Source of the DNA: Malurus cyaneus samueli
Taxonomy: Eukaryota; Chordata; Aves; Passeriformes; Maluridae
Assembly: GCA_009741485.1 (NCBI GenBank)
Contig: CM019219.1
Coordinates: 3,535,143 to 3,599,142, forward strand
Direction: 5' to 3'
Length of the DNA stretch: 64,000 bases
The notes below the pieces were generated by a model. It saw only the letters and a list, made by a program, of their open reading frames with translations, was not told the DNA's origin and ran no database searches. This document shows, one piece after another, positions 1 through 14,329 of this stretch (its first letter is position 1; the number at the start of each line of letters is the position of its first letter). The translations under genes and the position numbers were made by a program.

Positions 1-1077
<1,077 letters not shown>

Positions 1078-3183
1078 TCAAGTGACTGCAGGAGGGTCAT
1101 TGCAAAACACCTGAATTAAAAAAAGCTCCCAGTGGATCTCTTCCCCTTCCTTGAAACTCATCTGCAGCATGACCCCTGGCTGTAGATTTCTCTGCATGGA
1201 GGCAGAATGCTTTATCCTTAGGACAAACTGTCTGTGAAACCTGGTCTGGAGGGCACCCCACTGGGCCATGGGGTAGTGTGGGCTGATCCCATTCATCCCC
1301 CTGTGGTGCCCAGGGATGGAGGAGCACAGGGTTTGTTCCCTGCCTGCACCACCCGCTCTGCTCTCCCTTTGTGAAAGGGATTTTGTACTCAGATGCCTCC
1401 ATCGCCGCTCTCCTTTTCTGGATGGTCCACTTAGCTTGTATGGTCTCCTTGGATTAAACAAACGAGCTCTGTTCCTCTGCCAAAATCCGCCTTCTTGGAG
1501 GTTTTTGAAGTCTCAGGCTGCTGCGTTTGTAAAACGCCGAGGACACCGAGGTCCTGACCCCGAGCAGCTGCTGAGAAAGTTTAACTGGGGTGCAAGGTTG
1601 GGCTTCCTTTCCCACCAGTGTCCCCAGAGCCGAGCCAGCAGCTCTGCCTGGCACCCACACCTTCCCCACACCCCACAGATTTACTCCAGGCATCCTTTCC
1701 TCTGGTGCCCCCAAAGCCCATCAGCTCCACGGGGTTGGATCCCACCCTGCTCTGGGGTCACTGAGCCACCCCCAGGGCTGTAAAACAGATAGAACAGCAC
1801 ACAGGGACAATGGGACCACAAAGCTCTGCATTCCTGGGCTGTGCTCGAACAAAAGCTCATGGTCACTGAGTATTCCAGAGGGGCCAGTGGGATTTTCAAA
1901 AAATCCACTGGATATCCAGTTCCCATTGTGGCCAACAGAGAACCTGTCTGCACCAGGAGATGTGTAAAAATCTCTGGGAAAAACTCACAGTTCTGACACA
2001 ACTCCTCCTTCTCAAGCAGCTCAGAGGCAAAACATTCCTCTTTAAAAAATGGGAGCAGTTATGCAAATTGGGAACACCCCAAAGAGTTGTTTTGTATTCC
2101 CCAGAGGCAAGAAACACCCTCTGTTTTCACTTCGGTTTTATCTGGTGCCTCCATCTCACGCTCCACAGGCACAAGCCAAGCCTGTGACAGACTTTCAGAG
2201 GAGCATTAATGTGTTGTGCTGCTCCCATCATCTTTGCCATTTGGCCTCTAAATCCGTGCAGAGATTAAAGCCCTAAGCAGCTTGTGGACGCTCTAAGTGC
2301 CTTTGACGGTGTACGAGGACGATTTATTTGCAGGATCACAGGGGACAGAGGACTATCCCATAAAACCACCCCAGTTCAGAAACCCTGAATGCCCTTTGCA
2401 ATTGGACAAACCAGAGTGGAAAACCATGCAAATTTTTAAGTACACACTGGAGGCAGAGATGATTTGGGAACAAAATGCCACCTCTTTGAACACTGACCAG
2501 ACCCTGGTTTGATTCAGGGGTGAACACATTCCAGGTGACTTCCAACGCCAACCAGCACACAATGCCCTCAACCCAAACACTATCTGTCACTCAAAACCAG
2601 TTTGTTTTTTTCCTTATTTATACCCTGTGAAGTATCTCAAGGGCTTTTAAATGCAGCCAGGCACGAGCAGCAGCCACCAGCAGTAACCACAAAATCTGTA
2701 TGTGGTTTTGGAAACGTTTATCTGCTTTACGGAGCAGCAACATCGATCAGGAAACTTTTGTCCTCACCTGTCTTCCTCGAGAGTATTCTGGGCTTTCTGA
2801 TTCACACATGAGCTGTTGCCCTTGGCTTTTACCCCACAGAAGCATAAGGGCTTGCTGATCAAAAAAATATCAATTTACCAAAGGATTTCTATCCTCTGTT
2901 GGAAATATTCAGTATTAAATGAGTCACGCCATTGCTGTAAAGCTGACAGCTCTGATGGGGGTGGTTTTGGAAAACTTTTACAATGAGAACTGCAGTCTGG
3001 AATTCTCCACTTGCATTAAATAGGTGCTTGGGCAGATTATCAGATGGGATTAATGTGGTGCTGGGCTAAAACACCACAGGGCACTGCTGCATCCATCGAT
3101 TTCTTTTTTGATCACTGCTTATAAAATGATTTCATCTCAGCTGCAGAGCTGTAGACATCCAAAGGTCACATCCTGCCCTTGGG

Positions 3184-3271
3184 AAAAAAAAAATAAAAAA
3201 AAAAAAAAAAGAGAGCTCCATGGATGAGGGAACTGCACAGGAAAAGCACAGCTTTTTTTTTTTTTTTTTTT
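3184..3271. repeat. A-rich run followed by T-run
   Basis: A nearly pure A-run (3184-3210, one T) is followed about 40 bp later by a 19-base T-run (3253-3271). As RNA the two runs could pair. It is low-complexity DNA in HTRA1 intron 1. Confidence 0.8.
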
Positions 3272-6200
3272 ATGCCTTCAATCTTTTTTGCTTTTAGCTA
3301 CTGAAGAAGAAAAAGGATGCCCAGGCTGTACATGGTGAGACTGCTAATACTTCACCTCAGAGCTGCCTCCCCTTGGAACTGGAGCCTACAAAAGCCAGGA
3401 TTTCAGAGGCAGCAGTATTCTGTGCATAATCCGCCTCCTCAAACAGTCCCAAACCAAACTGCGGAGCGGAAAAAAAAAATTTCAGAATTCCATACTTTAA
3501 AAAAGTTAGATAATAAATACTAATTCATGGCATACTGACCCAAAAAAGATCCCAGCAGCTGGCCACGCCTGCCTATTGCTTATGTATTAGGAATTCCTGC
3601 ATTGTGTAACACAGTTTTGCAACTGCTCTTGAACTCCTGCCCGTTTAAATGGAAAACATACCTTTTTAAAGCAAATAAACAACAGCCAAAGTATTATTCT
3701 GATGAATTCATTGATGAACGTTAACGAAAATAATTCCTGTCAGCTGGTCTTTACCAACAACATAAAGCCTGAAGGCTGTGGAAGTATTAGTACATTGAAA
3801 ATTTCTTCTATCACTGAGATAAAATACAATGGGGGGCATAAAAAGAGGCCAAAATAAGCATGCATATAATTTGCATATTATGCACATACTTAATGCTCTG
3901 TGCAGCTAATTGTTCTTTGAGCCACACAAGGAGGGCTGATCTTTCCTACAAGAAATCCCCACTGTGTGAAATTTTATCTGGGATTTGACCCCAGGCAGAA
4001 GCCACTACATGGAAGCCTAAATTGCCATAAAAACACCAATATTACAAATTAAATATGAGCAGATGCTGATTCCTCAGCCACCACAGGGCAGTTTCCAGCC
4101 ATCACCAGCCACTTAGAAAACAGCAGTGACATTGAGAACCTCATCAAATATATTTTCCTCTTCTCCCTCACACATATATTTTCCAGCTGCACCAATAGCT
4201 CAGATCTTAGCAGAAAATATATGTTTTGGGTTTTTTTTTGTTTGGGGAAGGATTTCAATTTTTTTTTGTGGGGGTGGTGTTGTTTTGGTTTGTTTTTAAA
4301 TCATCAAGAGTTGGGCTTGAATAAAGCTCTAGTTCCTAAATACCTTCGGGCTCTGACGTTCAGATCTTCCCAGACTGCTCCTCTTTCTATTTATATGCTG
4401 TGATTATTGTGTTTTGTAACGTTTTTTATTGAACTATTGCACAATGCTCTAAATGCCCACAAGCACAGCTAAGAAACATTTATTAATGACATTATAAAGA
4501 TGATTGTTGTGAATTCAGTTAATGACTAAAAAAATTTAAAAATTTAAAAATCAAAAAAAGGACTTAAAAAAATATAAATAGGTTATAGCATGAAGAATTC
4601 CCAAGGCAACTAATTCTTCAAGGGCTTCAAAGGTGTGCTGGCTGCCAGCCCTGAAATGAAAAGGCAAATCTCTGCCAACTGGCATTAACAGGGCTAATAA
4701 TCAGTAAACAGACTGCTAGGAGAGCAAGACAGAGCACCAAGCCACGAAAAAAGCACACCCTGCTGTAAACAACTGAAGTAATTTGGTTTCACAAAGAGGA
4801 GCCAAAAAGCAAATTAAGATCTGTGTTCTGGTTAGGTCATTACTCAGAGTGGCACCGGTGCAGTGATGCTTACAGCTCACACACGCTGCTTGTAGTGGTT
4901 ATTTTGGGCTAAAAATAAAAAAAAAATTCAAAGCTGAAAAGATGCTTTGGAGATAGAAATCTCACCAAAGAAACATCCACCCCTCTGTTGGGAGAGAGGT
5001 TTCTGCTGCTCTGGAAGGGCTTCTCGGGCACGGGATTTTTAAACAAAGCTTTGGGCACATCTCAGTCAGACACGGCTTTTTTCACCATCCAGTTTTCAAC
5101 TTTTCAAAAAGGGGATTCTTCTCTCATTCCTCTTGAAATTCCCACTGACTGAAGTTAGAACCAACACAATCACCCCTTCAATGGGACTTTTTATCTCAGA
5201 CACAAAGACAGGGGAAAAAGGCACATCCCATAAAGTGTCTCCGTGCCACCTTCACTGAAGGGCTGAAGTTTATTGGATAATTAAAAATATTAAACTTCCC
5301 AGGCTGCTGAAAATAGAGGCTTAACAACATATCTAAGACACACAGGAGGGTCTGGAAGCACAGCTTGGGTTTGGGATTCTCTGCAGAACGAAACCAAAAG
5401 AGCTCCAGCGCTCACGAAACCTCTGGGCTGCCAGAACCGGCGACTACTGACACAAACCACAAACCAAGTTTTGCTTGGAGAACTTCCACCCTCCCAAATA
5501 AAAACTCCAACTGCTGGTGTTTGTACAAACTTCCATTCATGCCATAGGAAAACGTTCAAACCTGCTGGTGAAGACAATAAAAAAAAAAAAAAAACCTCCA
5601 GCAAAGGTGTCAGATGGGGGATGAATTGGCAAGCCCTGCTGGAAAGAGACAAGGGGAAGTGTGGGAATCTGCTGCCACACTTTCTTTTTTTAAATTACAG
5701 GAGACTGCAAGCCTAAATATTCCACTTCCTATTCAAGGATAAATTGTGTAATTCACCAAAAAAAGGGTATTATGCAATGAAAACACTAAGAAAATAAGAA
5801 ACAACATTCTACGTGTCACAGGCAATTTGCTCAAGAGCAGCTCTGAGGTTATTGGAGGGAATTTTGAGAGGTCTAAACCACAGCACCTTGCTAACAGAGA
5901 TGCTATTGCATCAGTTATTTTTCCTCCCTGTATAATCCATGGAGAAATTCAAGACATTTCAAAGATTTCTGGGAGGAAACTCTGTATTACTGTGACATTC
6001 TTAAAAGCAAAAATATTTTCATAGCCCTAAATAATGGTAGAATAAAATGCTTGAATAACCTGCATGAATTTGGTCTTCAATTAAAATATTTCCTGCAGCA
6101 ATTTCCTGCAAAATTAAAGTGAGAATTTCAAGTTCAATTGCTATTTGGCATAAATGCACACGTGCAGAGGGAAAGTAAAGTCCATTTCCATCACCATAAT

Positions 6201-6604
6201 ATTTAGATGATCAATTCTTTCTTGGCAGCCCTTAACAAGGACTTTGTATTTTCCCTGCTAATCCAAGAGCATAAAGCCATTCATTTTAATCACCGATTTT
6301 AAACAAACCAAAGGCAGCTGCCAAGCTAAACAAAACAGGGAATCTACACAAAGTTCATGGAACAGAGCTGCTCTCAAATTAATGGTGACACAGGACAGTT
6401 TTCAGAACAATGTGTGGTCGCTCGTGTAACAAAAGCACGTTTGAGTAACAAAATGAAGGTAAAAAAACTCACGTTTTAATTGATATTATACTGATACACT
6501 ACTGGCTGCAAATTAATGCTTGCCCTGAGCAGAGGGAAAGATCTCAGAAAAGCAAATGTAGGATAAGTAAAAGCAGATATTGGCAACACAAGAATGTTAC
6601 CAAT

Positions 6605-6645
6605 GTCTGGTGTCCCATCCCTGGAAGTGTTTAAGGCTTGGACAC
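6605..6645 (+). mobile_element. Possible short CR1 LINE remnant
   Basis: A segment of about 40 bp contains CCCATCCCTGGAAGTGTTTA and continues AGGCTTGGA. This resembles the CR1 3' region (the CATCCCTGGAAGTGTTCAAGG type), compared from memory. The flanks do not continue the match, so this is an old fragment or a chance resemblance. Confidence 0.35.
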
Positions 6646-7570
6646 TTGTGTTTATAAAACAAGAGAACAACAGAAGGGATTTGAATATAACAAAACAGCA
6701 ACTCAAAGCCTTCAGAGAACTTTGGTGCAACCTTTTTAGCCCAGCTTCTTTGTCAGTGTGAATCAGAGCCCTTTGGCACCCAGTACCAAGGCAATTCAGG
6801 ATGTTCTTGCCACTGAGGATGGTCAGTGGGCAGACTTCCTCATGCACCATGCCCACAGTTTTTTCCTGGGGAGTTCCTATATAATTTCAGATTTACACTT
6901 TACGTTTTAGCAGGAACAGGAACTTTTCCACCCACTTATCTACAAAGCAGAACAAGTGGGAAGCGGATCAGATACCAGAATATCTTTGTTACAACTCAGC
7001 TGCATGGCTGGATGGTTCTGCAAAGGAGGAACGCCCTGGATGGGTGCAAGCTGTGAAAAGCAATTTGTGCTTTAGTGTCTTAGATTTATTTCAAAAATGG
7101 GCATAACCCTGATTTTATCTGATTGGATCAGTCTCGGGCTCTAGCAACCCTTAAAGAACCTCACAGGGAGAAAATACGGATATAAAAACCTCCCAGGAAT
7201 GCCAGAAATTCCTTTATAAACCAAGTGCACTGGCTGCCCCTGCAGAACAGACTCATGATTACAGCAGCAGGGAGCAAAAAGCCACAGACTTTCAAACTGG
7301 GGAGAGGCTCAAAGGCAACTGGGTGTCAGCAGGGAGGGCAGGGATCCAGAGAGGAGCGACAGCTCCATCTAAAACAACAGGAAACTGCAATTCCTTCTGT
7401 AAACAGCAGCGGTGAGGTGGGAGGGAAGCCAGGCTGTGCAAAAACAGGCAGCCTGGAGCCCTGGGCAGGAGGAACGCGCCGTTCCGGGGCAGCAGTGCCA
7501 TGTTAATGCAGGGCTCATGGAGGTGACAAATTAATCATGGGCCAGGAGCCCCCTGACAAAGGCACAGAGT

Positions 7571-7980
7571 GATGGGGACAGTGCCAGCTGTGCCCTGCAC
7601 AGGGTGATGGGGACAGTGCCAGCAGTGCCCTGCACAGGGTGATGGGGACAGTGCCAGCAGTGCCCTGCACAGGCAAGCAGGAACAGCAGAGCAGGGCAGG
7701 GAGNGGTGATGGGGACAGTGCCAGCAGTGCCCTGCACAGGGTGATGGGGACAGTGCCAGCAGTGCCCTGCACAGGGTGATGGACACAGTGCCAGCAGTGC
7801 CCTGCACAGGGTGATGGGGACAATGCCAGCAGTGCCCTGCACAGGGTGATGGGGACAGTGCCAGCAGTGCCCTGCACAGGGTGATGGGGACAGTGCCAGC
7901 AGTGCCCTGCACAGGGGGATGGGGACAGTGCCAGCAGTGCCCTGCACAGGCAAGCAGGAACAGCAGAGCAGGGCAGGGAG
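7571..7980. repeat. 35-bp minisatellite with one unknown base
   Basis: Ten copies of a 35-bp unit beginning GATGGGGACAGTGCCAGCAG start at 7571, 7606, 7641, then 7708, 7743, 7778, 7813, 7848, 7883 and 7918. An N at 7704 separates three copies from seven. The 63 bp just before the N (7641-7703) are identical to the last 63 bp of the array plus flank (7918-7980). The repeat gives long open frames on the minus strand (ALLALSPSPCAGH-type) in several frames; these are repeat artefacts, not a gene. Confidence 0.95.
7704..7704. other. Assembly gap or ambiguous base
   Basis: This is the only N in the window. It lies exactly where the minisatellite has run into its right flank and then restarts, which suggests a scaffold join rather than a random miscall. 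Confidence 0.9.
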
Positions 7981-9709
7981 ATGCTCAGCACACGGAATGA
8001 AGGTGAAGAGCAACTCGGGACAAGGGCAAAGAGTGCTGAGCTCGAAAATGGCATTCACAGGAGCCCTGCCAGAGCTGGAAACACTCAGAAATATAAGTCA
8101 GGTAGTTATGGAAAAGAGTCTACCCCGTTTCCTGCAGGCAGAGGAGCAGAATATTTCAGCCAACAGGTTAAAGAGGACGAATTCCCTTCTCTGCAGAAGG
8201 CTGGGAACACAACGGATGAGTCAGGAATAATTTCTCCTCTCCTTTTTTTCCAGCTCTGCTCAGTTTGTGGCCCTTCCAAGCTGGGTCATCACCCTACTTT
8301 ACCTCCCAGCTCCACTCACTGCAGGCAGAGAAGCAGCAAAATAACCTCAAAACACCCGTTAAGCACCAACGATGTGGTAATTCCTATATCCCACACTAAG
8401 CAGCAGCTGTCTGATCTCGAGAATTCCTCTTAAAATTATAAACACATCAAGATCTCATTTTAAGTATGTGAGAAACTTTCACACTGCATCTTCAGAAGAA
8501 ATCCCTGCTTAAGAGAGACTTAGCTTCAACTTCCAGGAACCCTGGTATGAAGGCACCAGGGAATAAAAACAAGTTCTTGTTTTCATGCTTCTTAAACTTC
8601 TCTCTAACCTAAAAAAAACCCTCTTAAGGGGCAAGCCTATAAAAAGCTTCCTAAGATGCTGCTTCGCTGCAGCTGGAGAAGGCACTGATTTCACCACTCT
8701 GCAGGACTTGGAGTGACATGGAATTCATACAAATAAGGATCAAATCTGCAGAAAAAAATACACAGAAAAACCTCAAAACAGTAATAAAACATGCAACACT
8801 CCTGCTCTGGGGTGTTGTAATTGTACAACACATAAACCCAACGCAACTAGACTGCAAAAGCCTCAGCAGGCTGAAAAATCTGTCAGCCTTTGGCAGTATT
8901 TTCTACATCTGCCTCAAGAATCACTCCAAGACCACCCAGATTCGTTTGAATGCAGGCATCAGAAATCAGTGAGTGGCTGAGTCATGGAGAAATGTTCCTT
9001 TTGCCATCCTTTTGGAGGAAAGAGGTGGCAGTGCTGTCTCATGGCACCCTGCTTCTCCTGTAGTTCCTCATGAAAGGTTTAAAGGAGAGCAGGTTTCTAT
9101 TTCACTCTCTCAAATACGCATTTTTCAAAGATATTTAGGGTTTTCCAATTATTATATTCTCTGTTCCCTTATCAACACTCGTTATTTAAATAGTGACATT
9201 TTTATTCACACACCTATTCTGCTTTATTTTATGGATCATCCGAATATCTTTCCTATTTCTCAGTGGTTTCTTCCTGCCTACTTTCAGTGTCTGAATTCAA
9301 AAATAAACAAGGGCGAGCCAAGCTTTACCTTCAGAGATAGAGAAAGGGCAGAAATGCCAAACAGTGTCTGCTGTCCTGGAAAAAGGAGTGAATCATCCCT
9401 TACCACCACAAACGTCGGAGTTTGAGATTCCTGGGGGTTGTGTTTATTTTGGGGGTGGGATGGCGGGAGGGGAGAGACTTGTTTGGGTTTTTCTTCCTTC
9501 CTAGAGCTTGGCTGCCCAGCTCTCCCCTCCTCCAAGATGATTTTGTGCGGATGCAGATCGACAGATCATCGATGCTGTGGCAGAGAGGAGCCAAAATTGC
9601 AGGCTGCAAGTTTGAGAAATGGAGTAATGGAAAAGAAAAGTCATGGAAAACCGAGCAGCAATGCTGGCAAGGGGCAGAAAAATGAGCAGAACTCCTGAAA
9701 GCTCGGTTT

Positions 9710-9815
9710 GCTGTCAGCTCTGCTGCTGGGTGACCTTGAGCAAAGCTCTTTATCTTTCCCTGCCCTAGATTCACTATCTATGAAACGGGGCAATGACACC
9801 GGCCTCTGGAAAAAT
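9710..9815 (+). mobile_element. MIR-type SINE fragment
   Basis: The order CTGGGTGACCTTGAGCAAAG, then a pyrimidine-rich stretch, then CTATGAAACGGGGCAATGAC matches the central MIR consensus (GTGTGACCTTGGGCAAG ... CATCTGTAAAATGGGGATAAT, from memory). It is a divergent, ancient copy in HTRA1 intron 1, in the consensus orientation on the plus strand. Confidence 0.7.
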
Positions 9816-10082
9816 TTCATGAGCTCCTCCTAATGTTACCTTCTCATATCGAAATTGTTTCAAATTTTAGATCAGTGGGTGACTTCTGTGCATGGGTTCT
9901 AGATTTAGCAAGCATTTATTTATCCATCAGCTGTGTGGCAGCAAAAAATACGTGCAAATCCAAGGGCTACCAGAAACATTTTAACCTGGTTGTTTAAATC
10001 TGTCTCACTGGTATTTCTAGCAGCAATTCTGCAAAAGGGGATGCAGGAACAATTCGCTGCACATCCCTCTCCTGTGTCTCAC

Positions 10083-10105
10083 AAAAAAAAAAAAAAAAAA
10101 AAAAA
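10083..10105. repeat. Poly(A) run
   Basis: An uninterrupted run of about 23 A in HTRA1 intron 1. There is no clear retrogene or SINE body next to it. Confidence 0.9.
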
Positions 10106-13100
10106 GGTTTCACAGGAGTGAGGAAATGGAAAACCTGAGAAACCCTGATGGGAAAAAATGACAGAGAGGAGAATGAGGTTTTAACCACCACCGCAGAGAG
10201 TTTGAATGGCACTGCCACACCACTGCTCACACTGACAGGGCTGGTGTGCAGGAAAGGCAGAGCAAAACCCGTCTGCTCACACAGGACACACACATTTGCT
10301 TTGTTTTCCCATTTTCCTCCAGTAACCGGCTCCTGGCAGGGCATTTATAACAAATTGCACAACCCAGCGGCCTCCAGCCTTGGGCTTCACCTCATCAGTG
10401 CACCAGAATACCTGAAATCAACCCAGAAACTCAAGAGCTGCTCTGGCTGCCTGTGCAATTCATCTCCAGTTGCTAAAATATGGTAGCAAAGATCTTCTCA
10501 GTTCATTATAATGTATAATATCTTCTCACCTGTGCCATCTCACAAGCTTTAGGTATTATAACCTTCCTGTTATCTATAGATACGAGGTTGACATCAGTTA
10601 AAATGAGATCAATGATTTTATGGCCCTTTGATATCAGGGAGTGGAGATTTATTTTTTAGTTACATTCTCCTCTTTGAAGCAGGACAACAAACTTGGGAAT
10701 TATGATGACCTGCATCCAGAAGGCAAAATAAAGCTTTTTTTTTCCCCACATCCTGAACGCAGGCTCCAAAGTAATGTCAGATATTCACTTGGGCCCAGTC
10801 ACAAAGGCAGTGGGACTCTGCCAAGTCCAGCCAGAGATCCTAGAGGCCCCAGCAGCTCGTGGGGCTGAGGAATGGCTTTATTTGCAGCACAAGTCAAGTT
10901 CCACAGTACCCCAGTTTCTATTTCTAATGCTGCTTTCCTTCACTCCCAGCACGCGTAAATTCACATTTGAAAAATATTTTCCAGCTTCTCCTATTTCTTG
11001 GACGGCAGAGCCTGAAAACTGCTCGGGATGTGCTGCCTCCCTCACATCCCAACTCTGCTGCTTAACAACACTCCTGCTGCTTACTCAAAGCCTCAAGAAT
11101 TCCTGCCTGGTCCATGGGTACCTTGCAATTCCAAAGGCCAGAAGATGAAAGGATTGAATCTTTCCTTGTTCCAAATCTGTATTTACTGACATCACTGTTT
11201 GAAGTCTGGAGACTGCAAAATTACTGCCTGCTCCCCAGGAAGGGAATGTGGATGTGGAGAGGGAGAAGGTGAGTTTCTTCAGACAAATCACTTCTTACAA
11301 TTGCCTCCTCTCCGAGCTGAATACTTGGCTTTGGAAAAGCTTTTGAATCCCGCACTTGGGGATTGGTTCTCTTCTGGAAAGATGTTGCTATTTATTTCCA
11401 TTGCCTTCAGCTGCCTCTTCTCTCCCTCCCTCCCTCCCTGCCCCCCTTCTCCTGCTGCTGCAAAATAGACTGAGCAAAAGTCGGAAAGGAATGATGTTCA
11501 GACCACCCAAATAGTGACCGAGGGAGAGAGAAGAGATTTAGCAGCACTGGGATGCTCCTTTGTGCACCCAGACCCCAAAAACCTAATCCTCATGGGTCAT
11601 TTTTAATAGACTTGGCACGTGCCAGAAACCTGCCAAGGTCTCCCAACACTTCTTCAGCAAACAAATAATAAAAATAATAACAGCACCGTGTGCCTGCTGT
11701 TATCTTCGGGGAAACAGCTGAAAGCCTTGTTCATAACAACAGTATCAACTTCCCCCTTGATAAATATCTGGCCGAGTTCCCAACCTTCACAGCTTGCTTT
11801 CCCGGCTGAGTTTCTGTCCCTGCCCCGGTTTTTGGTTCCTGAGAGGCTCAACCCTGCCAGCCCATCAACACTATCAGCACCACGGGCACAGAAATGCAGG
11901 CAGATCCATCTCCTTCCATCCTCTGCTGCAAACTGAGCTCGCTCTGACTCTGTTTTTGAAGGACTCCGTTAATGACAAATGGGTTATTGACCGCAGAGGT
12001 CCTTTTCTCCTGCCAGATAATTACACAGAGCCTCTTGGATGCAGTTTTGCCTGGTGCATTTCAAAACACAAGAGTCAGCCGCTTTGCAAGAAACTGAGTT
12101 TGAGTGTTTTTGGTTTTTTTTTGCTTCTCCCTCTCCGTCTCTAGAACTGTGAAGTAGCAAAGCCTGCATCTGTTAGTTATACAGAGAATGAGTTCCCCCT
12201 AACCTCACCTCTGCCTTCCTCCCGAGCAATCGAGTGATGAGATGCCTAATTTACACCACCAGAGCTGCCATCGAGTGTGACATCATGGTGTGAGCAGCCT
12301 GGGACAGCAGCGTGAGCCACCTGCCACAGCTGCTGAGCACTGCTGACCTCACTGGGATGCCACATTCGACATAGTAAGCCTAATAAAAACATGAAAACAT
12401 ATCAAATCAGCTCAAAACCTGGCAGAATATAGTCAGAAATGGAGAGCAACCACAAGGAATGCTCTTCCTCCTCAAATTAATGAGGAAAGGACAAACCCAG
12501 GTTAGTTTATATTTTACAGTGTCCCAAAACGCCTGCCAGCTCTTGTGGGAAAAACGAGGAAGGGAAGAAAGCCTGGTTTAAGATGTGTGTTGAGATTTCT
12601 TCCCTTGGTCAGCAGGAGGGATTTAAGGGCACCCAAAACATATTTGCAGAAGCTAAAGAAAACATCCTGGCAGCGTTCTGAATCTCACCACTGAACGCTG
12701 AGCTTGCTCGGGGTGTGGGATGCTCGGACACAGCCACAGGTTCTGCCTGGAACACCTTCACCTTCTCTGTGCTTTTGGATTTTCACTGAGCTGCACCAGC
12801 ACGGGCTCTCAATGTCCTCTGGCAGCATCTCTCACACTCTCGATGGGATGGGAAGGTTTTTTTGTGACAGCTGCAGCTCAGGGGTGGTGCAGGACAGGCT
12901 CACTGGTGCCACAGGCACAGCAGGGTGGGTACCACTGGTCATGCTGCCCACGGCCACAGCACAGCTGGACATTCCTGGCGAGGACTTGAGTCTTTTAAGG
13001 CTCATTTTGCATAGGGAATCATCCCCCTTAACACAGACAGACCCAGAGCAATCTGCTCCTGCCTCTTCTGCATCCTCTCAAACACAGCTGGTGTTTGAAG

Positions 13101-14329
13101 ACATTCCCTAGGAATCACTGAAGGGCAAAAAAACAGCAGCAGGAGCAGAGCTTAGATAAAAATTGAAAATGACAAAGTTTACTTTATTTAAAGCAACATA
13201 TGTGATATTGTACTTGACCAGCTACTAAAGTAGTTTGAAGATGAAAAAAAAGTGCTATCCAAATGCTTCCTCCACATCCCCAACCTCTCATTTCCCTGGG
13301 CTATTGCGTTCTATCGACCAAATAATTTACATGGGTGTGTTACCAAAGATAAGTCAATCCCCAGGTAGGAAAAGCACTCCCGCTGATGAACTCCAAATAA
13401 AATTAAAAATTAACCACTCTAAGGAGCCAAATATTAGGCAATGTTTTTTTCAAAACATCGATTCAAGCTCTTTACAGTCTGCTCTCCATCCCTTTTTACT
13501 TTAGGTTCTTTACATATGAAAAAAAGCTTTGCTGGTAGCAGTGTTTACTCTCATCTAGGATAAACATGTGCTACTGGTTGGCTTCTCCAGCACTTTCTTT
13601 TTGTCCCAGAGGTGCAAGAGGGCAAAATGATTGTCTGGAATTACTCCTGATGGATCTACAGCCGCAGAGCTTTCCCCAAACAGGGTCTCTGTGCAGCCTG
13701 TGCATTTTCTGTACACCCCACCAGAGGCACGTACTGCTCCCAGCTCAAACACAGCTCCAATTCTGCAAACGTTCAGCAGAAATGGCTGAGAAAACAATAT
13801 TGGTTTCACGAATCGAGAATAAAAATCACAAGGCATTGTCTTATCCTGGGCATCAGGAAATGGTGGCGTGAAAGGTTTGATTGTCTCCAGTGTCAGCAAA
13901 TGCCAGCAACGTCCCATGGAGCACAAGACAGCTTTGACACCCAGGGGACAACCAGGGGTACAAAAAATTGATTGTGTTGACACCAAAGCTGTGAGCAGGG
14001 TCTGCAACACAGGATCGGGATTTTGCCCAAGCTGAACACACACAGCCACTCTACATCAGAAAGTTTTTCTGCTGGACATGACGGTTAAGTATAGAAGAAT
14101 ATGTGTTTTAAAATAAAAAGTCCAGTAATGATACAACCTATACCGAAAGAATCAATCCTCGCTCAAAACAGCGTTGACTTACTAAAAGGGAACTCCCATT
14201 TCCGAAATAAAAACTTAATTCATGCTAATTTTTATAAATTACTCCCTAATGGTGCTGGTTGGCTTGGAAGGGATATACAGCCTTGGTTTACGGGGTTTAA
14301 TCCAGCCTGAATTAAGGACTGCACTTTGT

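Noticed and set aside
7515..8058. Three overlapping minus-strand frames of 125-179 codons with a repeated CAGH motif
   Set aside because: They are translations of the 35-bp minisatellite in three frames, run through an N, and have no splice or start context.
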